Positions 57,542-64,000 of a stretch of DNA of 64,000 nt are shown here, piece by piece. The stretch covers positions 434,001 to 498,000 of the forward strand of contig NZ_BBOM01000007.1 of the NCBI RefSeq assembly GCF_000974485.1. The letters are read 5' to 3'. This stretch comes from Streptomyces sp. NBRC 109706. Its GTDB lineage: Bacteria; Actinomycetota; Actinomycetes; Streptomycetales; Streptomycetaceae. The notes under the pieces are model-generated. The model did not search any database. It was not told the DNA's origin and worked only from the letters and a program-made list of their open reading frames with translations. The stretch's first letter is position 1. The number at the start of each line of letters is the position of its first letter. A program made the translations under genes and the position numbers.

Positions 57542-59275
57542 CTACCGGGAGGAGCCGTCCTCCAGGTCGGCGGGGTCGAGGACACGCAGGCCCATGGTCT
57601 CCGAGTTGGGGTCGCGATGGTGGTCGGGCCCGGTGGCCCGGGGGGAGCCGGTGGGGCCCCCGGACCTCGGCTGGGGGGCGGGGGGCGGCAGATCGGGGGA
57701 GGCGGCCTGGCCGCGCGGGTTCTCCGAGCCGTTGCCCCACGAGTGGAGCACCGCGCCGAGCAGCAACCCGCCGGCGCCGACGACCAGTTCACGGACCCGG
57801 GCCAGATCCTCGCGGCGCACCTCGCTGGGGTCGCAGACGACCAGCACGCCGTCGACGCGGTCGGTGAGCGCGATGGCGTCGGCGTAGGAGAGGACGGGCG
57901 GGGCGAGCACCACGACGACCGAGCCCTTGGCGTCGGCGTGCTTGATGAGATCGGTGGCGGCGCGCGAGGTCAGGGCGCGCGGCACGTTGCGCACCCGCCG
58001 CCCGGGGACCAGGTCGAAGATGCCGGACTCGCCGGCGTCGATGGGGACGCGCAGCCCGGCGGGCCAGCCGCCGCCGTCCAGCCGCGCGGGGGTGCGGGCC
58101 CAGCCGGGACGGACTCCGTCGGCGTGCCGGAGCTGGTTGATCAGCGTCGGGGTGCGCAGATCGGCCTCGACCAGCAGCGCGTCCATGCCCATCTCGGCGA
58201 AGGCCGCTGTGATGTTGACGGCGGCGGCGAGCGGCGTCTCGATGCCGCCGCGCGGGGCCAGCACCAGCAGCCGGCGGCGGCCGGCGAACGTCTCGTCGTA
58301 GGCGAGGCGGAAGGCGATGGAGCGGTACTCCTCGGCGAGGCGGCCCTCGGCGAGGAGCTGTTCGGGGTCGCCGCGCCCGGCGCGCGGCAGGACGCCGAGG
58401 ACGGGGGCGCGCAGCGCGCGGGTGACATCGCCCGCGGAGCGGACGGTGGGGTCGAAGACCAGCCGCACCCAGGCGGCGAGCAGGCCGAGGCCGATGCCGA
58501 CGACATAGCCGAGGCCGAGCAGCAGCGGCAGCCCCGGGCCGGCCGGGCTGCCCGGCGGGGTGGCCTCGGTGATGACCCGGCCGCCGCTGGTGTCCAGGGC
58601 GCGGGCGGCGGAGATGTCGGAGTTGAGTTCGGAGATCCGGCCGACCACCTGGGAGAGGTCGGCGACGGCCAGATCGTAGGCGGAGCCGCCCTCGACCAGG
58701 GTCTCCAACTCGGCCTGGAGCTGGTCGCGGCGTTCCAGCAGGGGCTCCCGCTGGCCTTCGAGGGAGGCGACGTTGCGCGCGATGGTGTCCTCGGCGTCGG
58801 CCTGCCGGTTGGCGAGGTAGGCGGCGACAAAGGCGTTGGCGCGCTGGGCGGCGACCTCGGGGTCGCTCGCGGTGTAGGCGAAGCGCAGCACCTCGGTGTT
58901 GGGCGGGTTGGTGACCTGGAGGCCGCGTTTGAGCCGGCCCAGGCTCTCCGAGGTGTTCAACGCCAGGGCGGCGCGCTCGGCGACGATATCGCTGACGGCG
59001 GTGCGGCGTTCGGAGCCCATGGCGACCCGGTCCATGGCGGCGGCGGCGAACGGGTCGGCCGTCGGGGTGCGGACGGTGACCTCGCTGGTGGCGACGTAGC
59101 TCTCGTTGGCGGCCAGCCCGAGCCAGGCGCCGCCGGCCAGGCCGATGAGGATGCCGCAGATGATCAGCGTGCGGTAGCGCAGCAGTTGGCGGAACTGGTC
59201 GCGCAGCAGATCGGGCTCGTCGTGCGGCTGGTGCGGGGCGCCGGCACGCGGCTCCTGGCCGCCGACGGCGCTCAC
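57542..59275 (-). CDS. Chain-length determinant protein with a degenerate BY-kinase-like domain
   Basis: A 577-residue Wzz-type protein. Two membrane helices (about residues 36-56 and 237-260) enclose an extracytoplasmic coiled-coil-rich domain. Residues 330-530 align with bacterial tyrosine-kinase ATPase domains, but the key residues are gone: Walker A reads PRGGIETP (residues 341-348) without Lys, Walker A-prime reads VEADLR instead of DADLR, and the Walker B Asp is replaced in VVVLAPPVLSYADA. The tail has no tyrosine cluster. It therefore looks like a polymer-length regulator without kinase activity. The GTG at 59275 overlaps the stop of the upstream glycosyltransferase as GTGA. Confidence 0.85.
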   Translation of the reverse strand: MSAVGGQEPRAGAPHQPHDEPDLLRDQFRQLLRYRTLIICGILIGLAGGAWLGLAANESYVATSEVTVRTPTADPFAAAAMDRVAMGSERRTAVSDIVAERAALALNTSESLGRLKRGLQVTNPPNTEVLRFAYTASDPEVAAQRANAFVAAYLANRQADAEDTIARNVASLEGQREPLLERRDQLQAELETLVEGGSAYDLAVADLSQVVGRISELNSDISAARALDTSGGRVITEATPPGSPAGPGLPLLLGLGYVVGIGLGLLAAWVRLVFDPTVRSAGDVTRALRAPVLGVLPRAGRGDPEQLLAEGRLAEEYRSIAFRLAYDETFAGRRRLLVLAPRGGIETPLAAAVNITAAFAEMGMDALLVEADLRTPTLINQLRHADGVRPGWARTPARLDGGGWPAGLRVPIDAGESGIFDLVPGRRVRNVPRALTSRAATDLIKHADAKGSVVVVLAPPVLSYADAIALTDRVDGVLVVCDPSEVRREDLARVRELVVGAGGLLLGAVLHSWGNGSENPRGQAASPDLPPPAPQPRSGGPTGSPRATGPDHHRDPNSETMGLRVLDPADLEDGSSR

Positions 59276-60567
59276 GCCGGCGCTCCCTTCGGCGGCGCGG
59301 CCCGGCGCGCGGCGCCCACGCCGGCCGCCCCGACGGCCAGCGCCTCGTCCAGCAGCGCGGAGAGCCGGCCCAGGCCGGCGGCGCGGGAGAGATGGCCGGC
59401 GGCATAGGCCGCGCCGCGCGCGCCCAGCGCGTCGGCCGCCACCGGATCGGCGGCCAACTCCCGTGCGGCGGCCACCAGTCGAGCGGGGTCCTCGGGTGGG
59501 ACCAGCCGTCCGGCGGCCGATCTGCGCAGCTCCTGGGCGGTGCCGCCGTTGCCGGCCACGGAGGCGATCACGGGGCGGGCGGCCACGAAGTAGGAGGTCA
59601 GCTTGGACGGCACGCTCATGTCGAGGACGCTGGCCCGCTGGGTGACCAGCAGCGCGTCGGCGGCGGCCAGGATCTCGGGGAACTCGTCGGCCGGCGCCGG
59701 ATCCAGCAGCCGCACATTGGGCAGCGGCGCGGCCAACCGTTCGAGATGGTCGCGGACGCTGCCGTCGCCCATCAGCACCACCAGCAGTTCGGGCGCCAGC
59801 CCGGCGGCCTCGATCAGCACGTCGAGGCCCTGTTTGAGGCCCATGTTGCCGGAGTGCAGCAGCACCGTCCGCCCCTCGGGCCAGCCGAGGGCCGCCCTGG
59901 TCTCCGCGCGCGGGCGCGAAGGGGGGCGCACATGCGACCAGTTGGGGGTGAGCCGGATGCGGTGCGCCGGCACGCCGAGGGCGCGCACCCGCTCGCGGAA
60001 GCTCTCGTGGATCACGCCGACCAGGGTGGCGCCGGCCAGCATCCGCCGCTCGACGGAGGAGGCGAGGGCGGCCACCCGCCCGCCGCCGCTGATACCGCTC
60101 TGCGCGGCGGCCGCGCCCATCAGATCCTGCACCACGGGCAGGAACGGGACGCCGTAGCGGCGGGCGAGGCGGGCGGCGAGCAACCCGCCGGCGAGGCTGG
60201 GCACCTGGGCGACGACGGCGTCGGGGCGGGCGATCCGGGGCGGGGCCAGCAGCCCGTGGCCCAGGATGGTGCCCTCGTAGGCGGCCCGCCGCAACGCGCT
60301 CTGCCGCGCCGGCACATAGTGTCTTCGGCGGTGCACCAGCACCCCGGCGTGATCGTCGACCAGCCGCCAACGGCCCCGGTAGTCCGGGTCGGTGCGCCAG
60401 GCCGGATAGTGCGGGAGGCCGGCGAGCACATGGACCTCGGCGCCCCGCTCGTGCGCCCAGTGCTCGGCGAGCTGGGTGGCGTAGGGCCCGATCCCGGCCT
60501 GCTCGGGCGCGTAGTTGGTGGATACCAGCAGCAGACGTTCGCCGCCAGAGCCCGGCGGATTGCGCAC
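59272..60567 (-). CDS. Glycosyltransferase family 4, WbuB-like
   Basis: A 431-residue GT-B enzyme. The opening LLLVSTNYAPEQAGIGPYATQLAEHWA and the GLPHYPAW segment are typical of the WbuB/colanic-acid group that adds N-acetylfucosamine-like sugars. The C-terminal domain shows LLHSGNMGLKQGLDVLIEAA and the donor site SKLTSYFVAARPVIA. The GTG at 60567 follows GGGAGG with 6-nt spacing; a longer frame has no ribosome site. It is the first gene of the minus-strand GT4, Wzz-like, Wzx-like group and is translationally coupled to the second. Confidence 0.92.
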   Translation of the reverse strand: MRNPPGSGGERLLLVSTNYAPEQAGIGPYATQLAEHWAHERGAEVHVLAGLPHYPAWRTDPDYRGRWRLVDDHAGVLVHRRRHYVPARQSALRRAAYEGTILGHGLLAPPRIARPDAVVAQVPSLAGGLLAARLARRYGVPFLPVVQDLMGAAAAQSGISGGGRVAALASSVERRMLAGATLVGVIHESFRERVRALGVPAHRIRLTPNWSHVRPPSRPRAETRAALGWPEGRTVLLHSGNMGLKQGLDVLIEAAGLAPELLVVLMGDGSVRDHLERLAAPLPNVRLLDPAPADEFPEILAAADALLVTQRASVLDMSVPSKLTSYFVAARPVIASVAGNGGTAQELRRSAAGRLVPPEDPARLVAAARELAADPVAADALGARGAAYAAGHLSRAAGLGRLSALLDEALAVGAAGVGAARRAAPPKGAPA

Positions 60568-60856
60568 GACTGTCCTCCCTCTGGGCCCTCCCCTGGCAGC
60601 GGAGAACTCCCCCGGCAGCGGTGGCGCCCAGCCTATCCGCGCCTCAAGGGAGAACACTACTGTGCGTCAGGACCCGGACGCGCGGGCCGCGTTGCCCGCC
60701 ATCCTGGACCATCGCCGGCGGGTATCGCCATTCCGGTCCGGCCGGCCGACCGTCCGGGTTAGGCTGCGGGGCGGGGGACGGACAGGGCGAGTGGCACAAG
60801 TACGGGGAACGACAGGCGAGTTCCGCTTCACGACCGGCCATGGGGGGTTCGGGCGT

Positions 60857-61324
60857 ATGCAGACCGTTGGCTATGCACCGGGGGTCTACGACCTCTTCCA
60901 TGTGGGGCATCTCAACATCCTTCGCCATGCGCGCGGCCACTGCGACTACCTGGTCGCCGGCGTGGTCTCCGACGAGATGGCGCGGCTGGCCAAGGGCAGG
61001 CCGCCGGTGATCCCGCTGGTGGAGCGGCTGGAGATCGTGCGCAGCATCCGCTATGTGGACGCGGCGTTCGTGGAGACCGTGCCCGACAAGCTGGACACCT
61101 GGCAACAGGTCCGGTTCGACGTGCTGTTCAAGGGCGACGACTGGCGCGGCACCGCCAAGGGCGAGAAGTTGGAACGCGACTTCGCCGAGGTCGGGGTCCG
61201 CGTCGTCTACTTCCCCTACACCGTGCACACCTCCAGCACTCAGCTGCGCGGCGCGCTGGACGCGCTGAGCGCCGACAGCTCGCGGAACCACTTCACCGAG
61301 AACGCCGCGCAGAACAGGCCGTAG
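60857..61324 (+). CDS. Cytidylyltransferase of the TagD/glycerol-3-phosphate type
   Basis: A 155-residue nucleotidyltransferase. The nucleotide-binding HxGH is HVGH in VYDLFHVGHLNIL, the GDDWRGT segment binds the substrate phosphate and the ISSTxxR-like motif is SSTQLR. It should make a CDP-alcohol (CDP-glycerol, CDP-ribitol or similar) from CTP. The ATG at 60857 follows GGGGGG. Its 3' end overlaps the convergent CDP-alcohol phosphotransferase gene by 85 bp. The pairing with that enzyme suggests that both act on the same head group for a cell-envelope polymer or lipid. Confidence 0.88.
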   Translation: MQTVGYAPGVYDLFHVGHLNILRHARGHCDYLVAGVVSDEMARLAKGRPPVIPLVERLEIVRSIRYVDAAFVETVPDKLDTWQQVRFDVLFKGDDWRGTAKGEKLERDFAEVGVRVVYFPYTVHTSSTQLRGALDALSADSSRNHFTENAAQNRP

Positions 61325-61992
61325 GCCAGGGCGAACGCGGCATACCCGAGGCGGAACGCCCGTTCGTCGCCGAGCAGCAGGAACAGCAGGCAGAGCGCCC
61401 CGTAGTCGACCGGCAGCAGCGCCACCGCACGCACCCGGGAGACCGGCGCCTGCGGCCCGTCCGGGCGCGGGGCGCGGCGCTTGAGCTGGTCGGTCAGCAG
61501 ACCGCCGAAGAAGATCACCACGGCCGCCAGTTGGAACCCGAGCGGCAGCAACAGCCAGCCGTCGCCCGGGAGTTCGAAGAACCGGTGGAACGAGATCAGC
61601 ACCACGCCGTGCAGCGCGGTGATCTTGGCGCAGTCCACCACATGGTCGAGCCATTCGCCGGCCGGGCTGGACACCCCCCGCAGCCTGGCCAGTTGGCCGT
61701 CGGCCGAGTCCAGCGCGAAGCCCAGGAAGAGCCCCGCCCAGACGGCGACGCCAAGCGTCCAGGACGGCGCGCACAGCGCCACGGCGGCCAGCGCGGCGCC
61801 GCTGCTCAACGCGCTGAGCAGGGTGACCTGGTTGGGCGTGAGGCCGAGCCGATAGGCCGCCGCCGCCAGCCGCCGGCCGACCGGCCGGTTGACGTAACGG
61901 GAGTAGAGCGACACCCCCTTGGCGGATTTCTGCGCCTCGCGCAACCGCGCCAGCGCCGCCCGGTAACCCTCTGTCCGCCCCGTCCCCACCAT
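61240..61992 (-). CDS. CDP-alcohol phosphatidyltransferase family membrane protein
   Basis: A 250-residue membrane enzyme with about six helices that transfers an alcohol phosphate from or to a CDP-linked donor. The CDP-alcohol signature is complete: D-x2-D-G-x2-A-R, eight residues, G-x3-D-x3-D, in the stretch starting DSADGQLARLRG at about residue 93. The ATG at 61992 has GGAAGG at 9 nt; an ATG at 62001 is less well placed. The gene converges on and overlaps the cytidylyltransferase. Such enzymes make phospholipid head groups or di-myo-inositol-phosphate-type products; here an envelope glycopolymer link is more likely by context. Confidence 0.9.
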   Translation of the reverse strand: MVGTGRTEGYRAALARLREAQKSAKGVSLYSRYVNRPVGRRLAAAAYRLGLTPNQVTLLSALSSGAALAAVALCAPSWTLGVAVWAGLFLGFALDSADGQLARLRGVSSPAGEWLDHVVDCAKITALHGVVLISFHRFFELPGDGWLLLPLGFQLAAVVIFFGGLLTDQLKRRAPRPDGPQAPVSRVRAVALLPVDYGALCLLFLLLGDERAFRLGYAAFALAYGLFCAAFSVKWFRELSALSASSAPRS

Positions 61993-62119
61993 GGGTGGCA
62001 TCCTTCCACGGCGCCCCCCGGCTTTCCACGGGCCGCGCCCCCGCATCCGCTGCTCCGCCGGACCCGTCACACGGATACGATGCGTGGGCCGGAGCGAAAA
62101 ACGACGGGGAGGGCCCAGA

Positions 62120-63208
62120 ATGCGGCTGCGCGCACGACTGACGACGACCACGACGGGGCTGTTGGTGGCCCTGGCGACGGTCACGTCCCTGTCGGGCTGC
62201 ATGACGGTGCGCGGCGAGACAGCCGTGGTGCCGGCGGCCACCGAGACGGAGGCCGAACAAGCCCTGGAGCACTACTTCGAGGTCCGCAACGAGGCCAGAA
62301 GGACCTATGACGCCGAGCTGAACGCCACGGTGGAAACCGGCGCGCTCGACGACATCAACGGCGCCGTGCTGATCGCCCAGGGGGCCCTCAGGCAGGAAGA
62401 GGAGGAGTCGGCCGCCGAGGAGGAGACCGCCGAGGGCGAGGAGCCGGAAGAGGGCGAAGAAGGCGAAGAGGGCACGGAGTCCGAGGAGGGCGCCGAGGCG
62501 CCCGAGGAGGAGGACGAGGACGCGTTCGTCCCGTTCGAGTACGCGAATCCGCGCTACCACATCCCGCAGCAGTCGGGCTGGCCCAAGTTCTTCATCGTGG
62601 ACACCGAGATCGTGGACAGCGGGATCCACTGGCTGCTCACCTTCACCCGGCACAGCGTCGACGAGCCCTGGAACGTGCGCTATGTGTCGGCGCTCGAACC
62701 GTCCGCCATCCCGGAGTTCGCGACGGACAACGACGGCTATCTGGAGGACATCCAGGTGGCCAGCGAGTCGACGGGGCTCTCCGTGACGCCCATCGAGCTG
62801 GGCGACGCCTACGTGGACTATCTGAACACCGCCAACGGCCCCTTCCTCGGCGGCCGTTACACCACGGACGTGGTGACGGCCCGGGAGGAGGCCAACGCGA
62901 GCGTGGCGTCGAACACCGACTACGCGGACACCACGACATCCGAGGACGAGTACCCCACGGTCGCGGTGCGCACCGAGGACGGCGGCGCGCTGGTGCTGTT
63001 CGCCATGCGGATGGACGAGAAGCGGACCTGGGCCGAGGGGGAGACGCCGGTGGTGGACGATATGGTCAAGCCGCTGATGCAGGGCACGGCCGACCGCGCG
63101 GTCACGCTCCAGCGGTACGCCAACTTCACGGCCTACGTTCCCGCGGGCGAGGACCCGGTGGACCTGCGGGCCCGGCATATGGGCGTCTTCAACGCGCTGG
63201 GCGAGTAG
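62120..63208 (+). CDS. Secreted lipoprotein with acidic low-complexity segment
   Basis: A 362-residue lipoprotein with a basic N-terminus, hydrophobic segment and LSGC lipobox near residue 27. Residues 95-137 are almost only Glu, Gly, Ala and Asp. The folded part (about 140-362) has NTF2- or beta-rich features and no known catalytic motif; family unrecognised. The ATG at 62120 follows GGGGAGGG with 6-nt spacing. It is divergent from the CDP-alcohol enzyme and followed by a hairpin. A role at the cell surface with the neighbouring envelope genes is likely but unspecific. Confidence 0.82.
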   Translation: MRLRARLTTTTTGLLVALATVTSLSGCMTVRGETAVVPAATETEAEQALEHYFEVRNEARRTYDAELNATVETGALDDINGAVLIAQGALRQEEEESAAEEETAEGEEPEEGEEGEEGTESEEGAEAPEEEDEDAFVPFEYANPRYHIPQQSGWPKFFIVDTEIVDSGIHWLLTFTRHSVDEPWNVRYVSALEPSAIPEFATDNDGYLEDIQVASESTGLSVTPIELGDAYVDYLNTANGPFLGGRYTTDVVTAREEANASVASNTDYADTTTSEDEYPTVAVRTEDGGALVLFAMRMDEKRTWAEGETPVVDDMVKPLMQGTADRAVTLQRYANFTAYVPAGEDPVDLRARHMGVFNALGE

Positions 63209-63266
63209 CCGGACAACCGGCCGGTCCGCCACCGGATCCGCCGGCTTCACGCCGGCTTCAGGAGGA

Positions 63267-63300
63267 ACGAGGGTGGTGCTCCCCGGGGCGCCGCCCTCGT
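63267..63300. terminator. Hairpin between convergent lipoprotein and primase-like genes
   Basis: ACGAGGGTGGTGC pairs with GCGCCGCCCTCGT (with a few G-T pairs) around a CCCCGGGG centre. It lies between the two convergent stops and has no T-tract. Two GTCCCGTGCGGGGC copies follow immediately after it. Confidence 0.6.
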
Positions 63301-63339
63301 CCCGTGCGGGGCCCGGGGCCGTCCCGTGCGGGGCGTCGG

Positions 63340-64000
63340 TCAGCCGGCGGGCCAGGCGGGTTCGCGGTGGTTGGCGCAGGCGTCGGTGAGGGTCTCCAGC
63401 AGGGCCAGCGGGTCGGGCAGCGGATACTCCGGGCCGCGCAGCCAGCGCACGCCGTCCGCGCCGTCCTCGCTCAACCGGGAGGGCGGCAGCAGCACATAGC
63501 TGCCGCGACAGTGCCAGCGGAGCCCCGGGTGCTCGTCCATCGTCTCGGGGTGGCAGTCCAGCTCGCAGGGCCACCACTCGTCCTCGTCGTCCGGGGTGCC
63601 CCGGGTGGCGGTGAAGAAGAGCATCCGATCGGGGTCGGCCACGGCCACGGGCCCGACCTCCACGCCCTCGGCGGCCAAACGTTCCAGCGCGGCCTGACCG
63701 GCGGGGACCGGTACGTCCAACACGTCGTGGACCCGCCCGGTCGCGGTGACGAAGTTCGCCTCGGGGGCGGACCGCAGCCAGCGCAGCACCTGTTCACGGT
63801 CGGTGGTCGCCTCGTTGTTCCAGGTGAGCGAGACGGGGTGGCGCGCCGGCGTCGGACAGCCGATCCGGGCACAGGAACAGCCGAACCCCTCCGGATGCGC
63901 GGCCGGGGCGACCGGCAGTCCCGCCTCGGCGACGGCGAGCAGCGACTCCTCACGGGCCAGCGCGGCAGCGGCCCCATCGCCGGCACCTCGTCCACCACGA
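63340..64000 (-). CDS. Bifunctional DNA primase/polymerase-like protein, 5' end cut by the window
   Basis: The frame is open to the right edge and about 219 residues are seen. It resembles the prim-pol N-terminal domain proteins abundant in streptomycetes: an alanine-rich start, AEAGLPVAPAAHPEGFG, a cysteine group in CSCARIGCPTPARHPVS resembling a zinc site, TWNNEATTDREQVLRW and a conserved RWHCRGSYVLLPPSR. Stand-alone proteins of this kind contain only this domain and their role is unclear. The C-terminus ends AWPAG. An internal GTG would give a shorter protein without the cysteine group, so the longer reading is preferred. Confidence 0.8.
   Translation of the reverse strand, partial: RGGRGAGDGAAAALAREESLLAVAEAGLPVAPAAHPEGFGCSCARIGCPTPARHPVSLTWNNEATTDREQVLRWLRSAPEANFVTATGRVHDVLDVPVPAGQAALERLAAEGVEVGPVAVADPDRMLFFTATRGTPDDEDEWWPCELDCHPETMDEHPGLRWHCRGSYVLLPPSRLSEDGADGVRWLRGPEYPLPDPLALLETLTDACANHREPAWPAG

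Noticed and set aside
56159..59407. A 1082-codon plus-strand frame opposite the flippase and chain-length genes
   Set aside because: Low-complexity Gly/Glu/Gln-rich translation typical of antisense frames; the minus strand carries membrane proteins with family motifs.

Overview
The window looks like a chromosomal segment of a Streptomyces or a very close relative. The evidence is the very high GC content, frequent GTG and TTG starts with GGAGG-type ribosome sites, several apparently leaderless genes with a TANNNT box 6-7 nt before the ATG, ATGA and GTGA stop/start overlaps, an F420:NADPH oxidoreductase, an HtpX/PspAB pair, and a primase/polymerase-like protein of the kind common in streptomycetes. 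No rRNA, tRNA, CRISPR array, phage or insertion sequence was seen. About 57 genes are supported; nadE is cut by the left edge and a primase/polymerase-like gene by the right edge.

Left part (1-9700) is mostly core metabolism and envelope maintenance: nadE, a secreted chymotrypsin-like protease, pspAB and htpX, a membrane endonuclease/exonuclease/phosphatase protein, panB, npdG, map, and a heme oxygenase behind an iron box. From 9765 to 14609 lies a sugar ABC importer without its own ATPase, followed by a GH13 alpha-glucosidase.

From 14638 to 24188 lies the most interesting metabolic unit. A FadR-type GntR repressor faces a tightly overlapped operon of a formamidase-like protein, an AtzH-like/amidase fusion, a complete NMT1/TauABC-type ABC importer, a metal-dependent amidohydrolase, a kynurenine-formamidase-like hydrolase and a YoaK-like membrane protein. 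Two near-identical TGGTCWGACCAAT palindromes sit in the divergent promoter region. I read it as a dedicated uptake and stepwise amide-hydrolysis pathway for an unknown nitrogen compound.

From 24895 to 27672 are a PLP-dependent threonine-dehydratase-like enzyme divergent from a LysR regulator (perfect 9-1-9 palindrome between them) and a methyltransferase. From 27752 to 33848 is a heme-uptake locus: two cell-surface proteins with two HtaA domains each, divergent from hmuTUV across a near-perfect iron box. Together with the iron-boxed heme oxygenase 20 kb away this makes a complete heme capture, import and degradation system.

From 34236 to the right edge the theme is extracellular polysaccharide: an initiating sugar-phosphate transferase, GDP-fucose synthesis (gmd, fcl), a large LamG/DNRLRE secreted protein, glycosyltransferases, then (after an insert of argS and small housekeeping or redox genes, 43.9-50.0 kb) an acyltransferase fusion, a Wzy-like polymerase, an ATP-grasp protein, a Wzx-like flippase, a chain-length protein with a degenerate kinase domain, another glycosyltransferase, a cytidylyltransferase and a CDP-alcohol phosphotransferase. 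Short tandem repeats of 9-18 bp recur in several intergenic gaps and in a few coding sequences.
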